Origin: an uncultured Muribaculaceae bacterium
Lineage (GTDB): Bacteria; Bacteroidota; Bacteroidia; Bacteroidales; Muribaculaceae
Length of the DNA stretch: 64,000 nt
NCBI GenBank assembly: GCA_910586595.1
Contig: CAJUJB010000007.1
Span: 23,810-87,809, forward strand
Direction of reading: 5' to 3'
Shown here in pieces: positions 24,859 through 32,220 of this stretch (within the stretch, counting starts at the first letter, position 1; the number at the start of each line of letters is the position of its first letter). The notes below the pieces were generated by a model. It did no database searches and was not told the origin of the DNA. It saw nothing but the letters and a program-made list of their open reading frames with translations. Made by a program: the position numbers and the translations under genes.

Positions 24859-25542
24859 ATGGAAGATGACAAGATATCACCAGGAATCAATAGCGAAAAA
24901 GAAGGCTTCGATAGCCTCTTGGAAGAAGCAGCCAATGAAGCCCGAAGAATATCGTGCGCAATTCAAGAAGTTGCGGGAACAACGTCTTGCAAGGGAGTCC
25001 AAATCAATGGACTGAAGAAATGGGCTATAGGAAAAGGGTATTGGATTTCCAGCTACGATATTTTAGGCGAATTTTCTGACCGTGGCTCAGAAAATGAAGT
25101 CTATATGGACGCAGTGTATCAAATTGTTTACAAATTAAACGATTTCAGATATGCCGACGACAATCTTGAATCGTTCTTCCAACGGATAAAAATCCATAAC
25201 AATCTTTTCGCCGATTGCGCCTATACCCTACATGGGTTCACAGAGAATCAAGAAGGTAAAATATGCGCTGTCATTTCTCAACCGTTTATTCGGGCAGATC
25301 GTGAAGCTTCTATTGAAGAAATTGCCGGAGCGTTAGCCTTGATGGGGTTCGCGCCTATGCAGGACGGAGAATATTTTACAAACGACGAGGTGGATATTTT
25401 CGACGCATTGCCAAACAATGTTCTTCATGGAATCGACGGCAACCTTTATTTCATAGATACAATTTGCCTCCCATCTAACAACAACTTCATTGACTCATAT
25501 AAATCCCTCTCTCCCAATTGGAATAGAGCGCACTTGGAATAG
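24859..25542 (+). CDS. Accessory protein resembling kinase domains of phage/mobile-element polyvalent proteins
   Basis: 227 residues, cytoplasmic, AT-richer than its neighbours and with different codon choice (many AAT, GAA, ATA), so probably acquired. The C-terminal part has features of a degenerate kinase lobe: KICAVISQPFI (strand ending in a hinge), SIEEIAGALALMGF, then NVLHGIDGNLYFIDTI, where Asn and the FID Asp would sit at metal-binding positions. This pattern is seen in putative polyvalent-protein kinases of Bacteroidales mobile elements; the glycine-rich loop is not evident, so activity is uncertain. It may be a fragment of a larger protein. Family call is from memory of motif shape. 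Confidence 0.5.
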   Translation: MEDDKISPGINSEKEGFDSLLEEAANEARRISCAIQEVAGTTSCKGVQINGLKKWAIGKGYWISSYDILGEFSDRGSENEVYMDAVYQIVYKLNDFRYADDNLESFFQRIKIHNNLFADCAYTLHGFTENQEGKICAVISQPFIRADREASIEEIAGALALMGFAPMQDGEYFTNDEVDIFDALPNNVLHGIDGNLYFIDTICLPSNNNFIDSYKSLSPNWNRAHLE

Positions 25543-25882
25543 TTGATTTATAACACGGAACCATGACAGAAAACACCAGCAGGATCGTTGAATAAGACTG
25601 CACCTGCAAATCGGAACTCTTTTTTTCGAAAGAAGTAACAAAAGGAATAGGACTTTTGCCTGCAGGGTGCGTCATGGATATAGACGTGCTTGCTCCCAGG
25701 CGGATTACTTGTCAACTCCAACTCTTTGATCAATAAAGGGTTGGAGTTGACGTTTTTCAGGACTACCATATTTCTACCAAATAAAGACCCTGCAGGCCGC
25801 TAATTTTTGCCTCCAAAATCGAGGTAGTTTCTCATATTTTTGTTAATTTTAAGCCGTAGATTTAATCATCCAATTCATTATC
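25543..25882 (+). other. AT-rich gap after the accessory gene, with a long hairpin
   Basis: No credible gene; short minus-strand frames here have no family features. Contents: a 17-bp hairpin (25711-25751), two copies of an 11-bp inverted sequence built on CCTGCAGG (25658-25668 and 25787-25797), and near the right end TATTTTTG (25835-25842), a fair -7 box for the beta-galactosidase gene. Confidence 0.6.
25711..25757 (+). terminator. 17-bp hairpin with T-run
   Basis: GTCAACTCCAAC-T-CTTT pairs with AAAG-G-GTTGGAGTTGAC (one T-G wobble), loop GATCAAT, followed by GTTTTTC. It is well placed to stop read-through from the accessory gene 170 bases upstream. Confidence 0.7.
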
Positions 25883-28800
25883 ATGAAAAATACAGTCCTG
25901 TCTTTCGGGCTGCTCTTCACTGCCACCGTTCTATCGGCTCAGACAATGAGGGAATGGCAAGACCCGAATATAAATGAAGTGAACCGCATGCCCATGCATA
26001 CTTCGTACTTCGCGTATGAGAATGATGCGGCCGCGCGCGATGGAGTAAAAGAAAACTCTGATAATTTTCTTAGCCTTAACGGCCTCTGGAAATTCAACTG
26101 GGTCCGGGATGCCGACAGCCGGCCTACAGATTTTTTTAAACCCGGCTTCAATGACCGCGGCTGGGATGATATGCGAGTTCCTGCCGTTTGGGAGCTTAAT
26201 GGCTACGGTGATCCACAATATGTGAATGTAGGATACGGCTGGAGAAACCAGTTCACAAATAATCCTCCTGAGGTGCCTGTGAAAAACAATCACGTAGGCT
26301 CCTACCGCAAGACCATCCATATTCCAGCCTCATGGAAGAATAAAGATATAATAGCCCATTTCGGCTCAGTGACGTCTAATATCTATCTCTGGGTAAATGG
26401 CAAATTTGTGGGTTACGGAGAGGACAGTAAGCTTGAAAGTGAGTTTGACCTCACCCCTTATCTCAAGCCCGGTGAAGACAATCTTATAGCCTTTCAGGTC
26501 TTCCGCTGGAATGACGGTACGTATCTTGAAGACCAGGATTTCTTCCGTTTCAGCGGTGTTGGCCGTGACTGTTACCTGACGGCACGCGATAAGAACCGAA
26601 TCGAGGATATACGCGTGACTCCCGATCTTGATGCCGCATATAAAGACGGTACTCTGACAGTTGACCTGACGATGAAAGGCAAGCGCCCCGTAGAGCTAAC
26701 GCTCGTTGACGCTGCAGGTAAGGAAGTTGCCAGACTCGATGCAAAGAACGGAAAGAATGTGATGAGCGTTTCGGCTCCCGAAAAGTGGTCGGCCGAATCG
26801 CCATATCTCTATACCCTCTATGCCAGTGTGCCCGGAGGGGAGGTAATTCCCGTAAAGGTTGGTTTCCGCAAGATAGAGCTTGTCAACGGCCAGGTGCTTG
26901 TCAACGGTCAGCCAGTACTCTTCAAGGGCGCCAACCGTCATGAACTTGATCCTGACGGAGGCTATGTAGTGTCGCCCGAGCGTATGCTCCAGGACATCAA
27001 GACGATGAAGGAGTTCAATATCAATGCAGTGCGCACATGTCATTATCCCGACGACAATCTCTGGTACGATCTATGCGACCAATATGGTCTATATATGGTT
27101 GCCGAGGCTAATATTGAATCTCATGGCATGGGCTATGGCGATGAGACGCTGGCTAAGAATCCGGCCTACAAGAAGGCCCATATTGAGCGTAACGGTCGCA
27201 ATGTAAGCCGTAACTTCAATCATCCTGCGATTATTTTCTGGTCGCTTGGCAATGAAGGCGGCGACGGCGGCAATTTTGTGGCTGCCAGCGAATGGGTGAG
27301 AGAAAACGATCCGTCGCGCGCCGTGCAATATGAGCAAGCCCGCCAGCGTGAGCACACAGATATTTTCTGCCCGATGTATTACAATTACGAGCTGACGGAA
27401 GCCTATGCCAAAGACCCCTCTAAAGTAAAGCCTCTCATCCAGTGTGAGTATGCTCATGCCATGGGCAACTCGATGGGCGGATTCAAGGAATATTGGGATC
27501 TATACCGTAAGTATCCCAAGCTCCAGGGCGGTTTCATCTGGGATTTTGTTGATCAGTCGGTACGCTGGAAGACTGCCGATGGCAAGACTTTCTATGGCTA
27601 CGGGGGCGACTTCAACCGCTATGATGCCTCCGACAATAACTTCTGTGACAACGGTCTGGTAAGCCCCGACCGTGTGCCTAATCCACATATGTATGAAGTT
27701 GGACGAATCTATCAGAATATCTGGACTACGCCCGGTGACCTCTCCAAGGGAGAATTAAAGATCTTCAATGAGAACTTCTTCCGGAATCTGGATGATTATG
27801 CAATGGTTTGGAAGGTGCTGAAAAATGGTACTCCGGTTCGTTCCGGACGAGTTGAGAAGCTTGACGTAGCTCCGCAGTCGACTAAATCAGTCAACATTGA
27901 TTTCGGCCCCGTCACGGAGGATGGAGAATGGCTGCTCGATGTCGCATACGAGCTCAAGCAGCCCGACGGTCTTCTTCCGATGGGATATGTTGTAGCCAAA
28001 AATCAGCTTGTACTGAAGCCTTATGAGGCACCAGCCCTTAATATTGCAAATGCCGTGCAGAAGAATATCTCTGTTGAGCTGCCTGTAATTGATGAGACTG
28101 ACCACAACTACCTTATCGTAAAAGGGGCTGATTTTGACATTGAATTCAATCGATGGAATGGCTTCATGATGAAATATGAGGTAGATGGCAAGGACTTTAT
28201 CAAAGACGGCGAGAGCCTGACTCCAAACTTCTGGCGAGCATCGACCGACAATGATATGGGCGCAGGTCTCCAGCGTGAATATGCCGCATGGCGCAATCCT
28301 GAACTTAAACTCAAGTCGCTCACTGGAGAACTCGATGAGGCTGGGCTCGCTGTTGTCAAGGCTGAATACGACATGCCATCCGTTGCCGCCCAGTTGACCA
28401 TGACCTACGCAATCAATAACAATGGTGCGATAAAAGTCACTGAAGATTTCAAGGCAGATCCGACAGCCAAGGTTTCAAACCTTTACCGCTTTGGTGTCCA
28501 GATGCCTATGCCTCTTGAATTTGATGAGATTGAATTCTATGGCCGCGGCCCCGGTGAAAACTATGTCGACCGAAATAACTCCGCCGATCTTGGCATTTAT
28601 CGCCAGAAGGTAAAAGACCAGTTCTACCCTTATATCCGTCCGCAAGAGAACGGAAACAAGACAGATATCCGTGTTTGGCGTCAGCTCAACAAGAGCGGCT
28701 TCGGACTTGAGATTGTAGCGGCTGCGCCATTCTCGGCATCTGCCCTCAATTATACAATTGAGTCGCTCGACGATGGCGATGATAAGGGTCAGAGCCACTC

Positions 28801-28966
28801 CGAACTGGTAGAAAAGGCCGATTACACCAACCTGTTGCTTGACAAGGCTCAGATGGGTCTCGGATGTGTCGACAGCTGGCGTTCGCTTCCTCTTGAGCAG
28901 TACCAGCTGCCTTACGGAGACTATGAATTTACATTCATGCTCACCCCCGTCGCACACAAGATCTAA
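25883..28966 (+). CDS. Exported GH2 beta-galactosidase (LacZ type)
   Basis: 1027 residues after a signal peptide (MKNTVLSFGLLFTATVLSAQ), so a periplasmic enzyme unlike cytoplasmic E. coli LacZ. Domains in order: sugar-binding jelly roll (DIIAHFGSVTSNIYLWVNGKFVG), GH2 Ig domain, TIM barrel (VLFKGANRHELDPDGG; acid/base Glu in SLGNEGG at about 458; nucleophile Glu in IQCEYAHAMGNS at about 522; GGFIWDFVDQSV), then a C-terminal Ig and beta-galactosidase small-chain domain (RASTDNDMGAGL). Hydrolysis of beta-galactosides from milk or host/plant glycans is expected. A bidirectional terminator follows. It stands alone, with no SusCD or transporter beside it. Confidence 0.95.
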   Translation: MKNTVLSFGLLFTATVLSAQTMREWQDPNINEVNRMPMHTSYFAYENDAAARDGVKENSDNFLSLNGLWKFNWVRDADSRPTDFFKPGFNDRGWDDMRVPAVWELNGYGDPQYVNVGYGWRNQFTNNPPEVPVKNNHVGSYRKTIHIPASWKNKDIIAHFGSVTSNIYLWVNGKFVGYGEDSKLESEFDLTPYLKPGEDNLIAFQVFRWNDGTYLEDQDFFRFSGVGRDCYLTARDKNRIEDIRVTPDLDAAYKDGTLTVDLTMKGKRPVELTLVDAAGKEVARLDAKNGKNVMSVSAPEKWSAESPYLYTLYASVPGGEVIPVKVGFRKIELVNGQVLVNGQPVLFKGANRHELDPDGGYVVSPERMLQDIKTMKEFNINAVRTCHYPDDNLWYDLCDQYGLYMVAEANIESHGMGYGDETLAKNPAYKKAHIERNGRNVSRNFNHPAIIFWSLGNEGGDGGNFVAASEWVRENDPSRAVQYEQARQREHTDIFCPMYYNYELTEAYAKDPSKVKPLIQCEYAHAMGNSMGGFKEYWDLYRKYPKLQGGFIWDFVDQSVRWKTADGKTFYGYGGDFNRYDASDNNFCDNGLVSPDRVPNPHMYEVGRIYQNIWTTPGDLSKGELKIFNENFFRNLDDYAMVWKVLKNGTPVRSGRVEKLDVAPQSTKSVNIDFGPVTEDGEWLLDVAYELKQPDGLLPMGYVVAKNQLVLKPYEAPALNIANAVQKNISVELPVIDETDHNYLIVKGADFDIEFNRWNGFMMKYEVDGKDFIKDGESLTPNFWRASTDNDMGAGLQREYAAWRNPELKLKSLTGELDEAGLAVVKAEYDMPSVAAQLTMTYAINNNGAIKVTEDFKADPTAKVSNLYRFGVQMPMPLEFDEIEFYGRGPGENYVDRNNSADLGIYRQKVKDQFYPYIRPQENGNKTDIRVWRQLNKSGFGLEIVAAAPFSASALNYTIESLDDGDDKGQSHSELVEKADYTNLLLDKAQMGLGCVDSWRSLPLEQYQLPYGDYEFTFMLTPVAHKI

Positions 28967-28980
28967 ACTTAATTTGCTGT

Positions 28981-29028
28981 AAAGAGAGGCGGCTGACCGG
29001 TGAAAATTCCGGTCAGCCGCCTCTCTTT
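28981..29028 (+). terminator. Bidirectional terminator between convergent genes
   Basis: A perfect 20-bp stem (left arm 28981-29000, right arm 29009-29028) with loop TGAAAATT, followed on the plus side by ATTTCC and preceded by A's for the minus direction. Sits between the beta-galactosidase and the convergent TonB-dependent receptor. Confidence 0.9.
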
Positions 29029-29055
29029 ATTTCCTATGCTGTTTGCCTGGTTGGC

Positions 29056-30906
29056 TTACAGATTTATCTTGAAGCCAACCATTGCAGTTATGCCTGGCAT
29101 CTCATATCCTTTGTTGATTGTGTAGCGCGTGTCGGTTATGTTTTCAACAGTTACGAAAAGGTCGGTATAAGCCCATACCTTCCAAGTGGCTTTGAAGTTC
29201 AGCAAGGCATAATTCTGTGTTTTCACGTCGTCGGCTACATATAGACCTCCGACACCTTTGAGGTCGGCGTTGAGAATTAATTTAGACCATAGTGAGAGTT
29301 GAGCTCCAAAGTAATATTGATTGACCGGAGCGCCGGTGAGGTTGGATAGAGAGGTGTGGAGATAACTGTATGAGGCAAATAGCCACAGCTTATCCAACGG
29401 GTGACTTCGGGCCGAAAACTCTATTCCTTTATTGATGAAACTGCCGGTGTTGACATTCTTATTATCAAGCACCTGGATCATGTTCCGCCCGCGGCTGTAA
29501 TATGCGGTAAGATCAGCATAGAGGAATCGGGAGAACTCCCGGGAGACGGAGACCTCGTAATTCATCATCTTTTCGGGCTGCAGGTCGGGATTGGCCATGC
29601 GGTAGAGGTAAAGTTCTCTGAACGACGGATTGCGATAGCCCATGGCTAAGTTGCCCTTTATGTTGAACCCGGCTCCGGGATTGATGGAAAATCCGAACTG
29701 GGGAATCCATTGCGTGTCAAATTTGTCGCTGTTGGCCATTCTGATGCCTCCGTTGAGATTTACTATATCGCCGGCCAGAGATTGAGCCAGAGTGATGTAG
29801 GGCGAGTATTCCGTGATAGATTTCCGGCTCAGAGTACTCATTGACCCTTCGGTATGCTGGATCCCTCCCGACATGGGTATTTCTCCCGAATATGTGTCGA
29901 ACTCAAAGCCCATAGTTGCAGAGGCTCCACGCCAAGGGCTGAAGTTCTGGTAGAGCATGGCTCCGAAGCGGTCGTCTTTGCTGTGGAAATGCCGGGGATC
30001 ATCTACATAGTGATTGCCATAGCTGTAATAAAGCCTGAGACTTCCGTTGACACCTGAATAATTGTTGGAAATAGTGGCAGAAGTTTCCCCTCGGGTTATG
30101 TTCTGGCGGTAGATGTCGGTAGATGACGGATCGGATAGGGTAGGGTAGATAGGATCATTAGCTCGGAAATTCATCAGGGTATAATCGACATAAGCTTTCC
30201 AATGTTGAGAGAAGTCATAGCCGAGCTTGGCATAGCCATCGGCCTGCCGGAAGTCAAAGTTTTTGACATTACCATCTGTACGGTTGTAGGACACCGATGC
30301 CAGCGAAGAGAATTTGCCTAATCTTACAGTGTTGGTGACTGATGAGATCCATGTATTGTATGACCCGAACTGAGAGCTTATGGTTGTGCGCACACCGTGG
30401 TGACGAGGATTCTTGGTGATTACATTTATGGCGCCGGCCATGGCATTTGAGCCATAGAGCACCGAGCCAGGCCCTCGCAGCACCTCGACACGTTCGACAT
30501 ATTCCTTGTCGTAAAAATCGGCTATATGATGAGAATAAAGCCCTGCGAACTGAGGCTGGCCATCGACCATCATCAGTACACCGCTGGCACGGTCTCCTCC
30601 GACACCCCTGAGTTTGATGTGGCCGGAGCCACCATTGCTGACACCGAATCCGAAAATACTTCGCTCGGATACGAACAGGCTCGGCACCATACCCGACAGA
30701 GCCGACAGCACTTGTGTGCGCCCTGTTGATTCGAGACGCTCGTTACCGATGACCGACACGGTGTAGGGGAGGAGGTTACGGGCCACCGATGCATTGGTGC
30801 CGGTAACAACCACTTCGTTTAGCTCAGTCACAGTATCGGCCCTCTCGGTGCCGTATACTGTGACAGTCGTTAGTGAGGCAAGCAGCAATATTGGAGCAAG
30901 CTTCAT
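29056..30906 (-). CDS. TonB-dependent outer-membrane receptor (BtuB/FepA-like, no N-terminal regulatory domain)
   Basis: 616 residues. Signal peptide, then directly the TonB box region (TELNEVVVTGTNASVARN), plug (HIKLRGVGGDRASGVLMMVDG, YVERVEVLRGPGSVLYGSNA, AGAINVITKNP) and a barrel ending GFKINL. It lacks the CarboxypepD_reg domain of most Bacteroidales receptors and resembles vitamin B12 or siderophore receptors in size. The DUF362 gene upstream, 18 bases away, is almost certainly co-transcribed. Substrate not determinable; no cobalamin riboswitch is visible upstream. Confidence 0.9.
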   Translation of the reverse strand: MKLAPILLLASLTTVTVYGTERADTVTELNEVVVTGTNASVARNLLPYTVSVIGNERLESTGRTQVLSALSGMVPSLFVSERSIFGFGVSNGGSGHIKLRGVGGDRASGVLMMVDGQPQFAGLYSHHIADFYDKEYVERVEVLRGPGSVLYGSNAMAGAINVITKNPRHHGVRTTISSQFGSYNTWISSVTNTVRLGKFSSLASVSYNRTDGNVKNFDFRQADGYAKLGYDFSQHWKAYVDYTLMNFRANDPIYPTLSDPSSTDIYRQNITRGETSATISNNYSGVNGSLRLYYSYGNHYVDDPRHFHSKDDRFGAMLYQNFSPWRGASATMGFEFDTYSGEIPMSGGIQHTEGSMSTLSRKSITEYSPYITLAQSLAGDIVNLNGGIRMANSDKFDTQWIPQFGFSINPGAGFNIKGNLAMGYRNPSFRELYLYRMANPDLQPEKMMNYEVSVSREFSRFLYADLTAYYSRGRNMIQVLDNKNVNTGSFINKGIEFSARSHPLDKLWLFASYSYLHTSLSNLTGAPVNQYYFGAQLSLWSKLILNADLKGVGGLYVADDVKTQNYALLNFKATWKVWAYTDLFVTVENITDTRYTINKGYEMPGITAMVGFKINL

Positions 30907-30924
30907 AATTTGCGAGGGATTTGA

Positions 30925-31875
30925 TCAGAGGTCTATATCGATTATCTCATAGTCGGTAGAACCGAGTCCGATTGCTTCGGCATGAGTGATGGTATGGGTG
31001 CCGTGGCGGCTGTTGATGCGCTCGATGAGAGGCGCATTATCGTTGCCCTCGGTAGGCTGCATGTTGAAAATGATGTCGACACAAGCCTTGTCGAGAGCTA
31101 CTGGATCTGTCGATGCGAGGATGCCATAGTCCTTGAGAAGTACATCGGATGGATGGGCGTCGCAGTCGCAGTCTACCGACATGTTGTTCATCACATTTAT
31201 GTATATGATGTTGTCGCCGAAATAATCGTCGACGGCTTGGGCGGCTGCTGCCATTGATTCAAGAAATATGTCCTGGTCGGCTATGTTGTTCCATAGTTCT
31301 TCAGTTACGTCGGTCTTGCCTCCAGTGTGTATATATGTCTTTCCATCGGCCGACGCTACGCCTATGCTGGCGTTTTTGAGCACGCCGCCGTAGCCACCCA
31401 TTGCGTGGCCTTTGAAGTGGGCGAGATTGATCATGTAATCGTAGCGCGGGAGGTGGTTGCCGACGATGTCATAGTAAATGTGCCGACGGTCGCGTACCGG
31501 TATTCTCATTTGTCCTTCTTCGTCCATGAGGTCAACCGGGGCTATGGTGTCGTAGCCATGTTCTTTCACGGTCTGCCAATGTGCCTCGAATGTATTCCGT
31601 CGGCCTTGGTAAGCAGTGTTGCATTCTACTATTGTGCCATGAACAGTGTCGACGAGGGCGCTGATAAGAGTCGGTTTGAGATAGTTGGGATTACCGGCCT
31701 CTCCGGTGCTTATTTTTACGGCTACACGATGGCCGTTGGCCGGGCGCCCGAGGGCCTGATAAATTTTAACCAGAGCTTCAGGGGAGATGTCTCTGGTGCG
31801 ATAAACTTTAGAGGAGGCGCATACTGCCTGTATGCCCGTGACGATGACGATAAGTGCAATGATGAATTTTTTCAT
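30925..31875 (-). CDS. DUF362 family exported protein
   Basis: 316 residues. After an N-terminal signal or anchor segment (MKKFIIALIVIVTGIQAVCAS) it has the DUF362 features KISTGEAGNPNYLKPTLISALV, GTIVECNTAYQGRRNT, MINLAHFKGHAMGGYGGVLKN, and DPVALDKACVDI near residue 260. A ferredoxin domain present in some DUF362 proteins is missing here, but a Cys/Asp cluster (DCDCDAHPSD) is noted at about residue 235. It heads a two-gene unit with a TonB-dependent receptor, which points to uptake or remodelling of a cofactor or metal. Reaction unknown. Confidence 0.85.
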   Translation of the reverse strand: MKKFIIALIVIVTGIQAVCASSKVYRTRDISPEALVKIYQALGRPANGHRVAVKISTGEAGNPNYLKPTLISALVDTVHGTIVECNTAYQGRRNTFEAHWQTVKEHGYDTIAPVDLMDEEGQMRIPVRDRRHIYYDIVGNHLPRYDYMINLAHFKGHAMGGYGGVLKNASIGVASADGKTYIHTGGKTDVTEELWNNIADQDIFLESMAAAAQAVDDYFGDNIIYINVMNNMSVDCDCDAHPSDVLLKDYGILASTDPVALDKACVDIIFNMQPTEGNDNAPLIERINSRHGTHTITHAEAIGLGSTDYEIIDIDL

Positions 31876-31904
31876 GTGAGTGGAATTATATCATAGATCC
31901 GATA

Positions 31905-31912
31905 CAAAATTA
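31905..31912 (-). promoter_or_regulatory. Promoter -7 box for DUF362 - TonB receptor
   Basis: TAATTTTG on the minus strand, 30 bases upstream of the DUF362 ATG. The predicted leader is about 20-30 bases, too short for a riboswitch. The rest of 31913-32119 is AT-rich and holds nothing further that I recognise. Confidence 0.6.
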
Positions 31913-32119
31913 GGTGATTGATTGCCAACGGAACCTATACATTTTCCCTGACTTCTTACCATTATTTCTGTGTGGGTGGAAAATCGATATAGTCACATTG
32001 GATTTTCGGGCTAATATTGTACTAAACAAGCACTACATTTATTACCTGATGGGCTTTGGTTAAAAGGTTGCTTGTTAAATCTTTACCGGTTGAGAATAGC
32101 TACATTTTTAGTGAATCGG

Positions 32120-32151
32120 TTTGCATGGACTTCGAGGGCTACATAATTTTG
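32120..32151 (+). promoter_or_regulatory. Full consensus promoter for the GH31 gene
   Basis: TTTG (32120-32123), 20 bases, TAATTTTG (32144-32151). A long dyad begins inside the -7 box (next entry). Confidence 0.8.
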
Positions 32152-32186
32152 CACCGTCCATCATCGATAATTATGGACGTGCAAAA
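32147..32186 (+). promoter_or_regulatory. 14-bp dyad over the transcription start of GH31
   Basis: TTTTGCAC-c-GTCCAT (32147-32161) is mirrored by ATGGAC-GTGCAAAA (32173-32186), one bulged C, 11-base centre. It overlaps the end of the -7 box and the first transcribed bases, so it could be an operator or a 5'-end mRNA hairpin. Confidence 0.65.
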
Positions 32187-32220
32187 CTATTAAATTTCTA
32201 TACTAATACCTGATTCAGAC

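Noticed and set aside
25548..25769. Small minus-strand gene in the AT-rich gap
   Set aside because: It crosses the 17-bp hairpin and has no signal peptide, domain or promoter; read as chance.
24722..25882. att site or integrative element bounded by tRNA-Arg
   Set aside because: No direct repeat of the tRNA 3' end was found up to 25880 and no integrase gene is present.
31876..32120. Cobalamin riboswitch ahead of the DUF362 - TonB receptor unit
   Set aside because: The -7 box leaves only about 20-30 transcribed bases before the ATG, and no B12-box-like sequence is visible.
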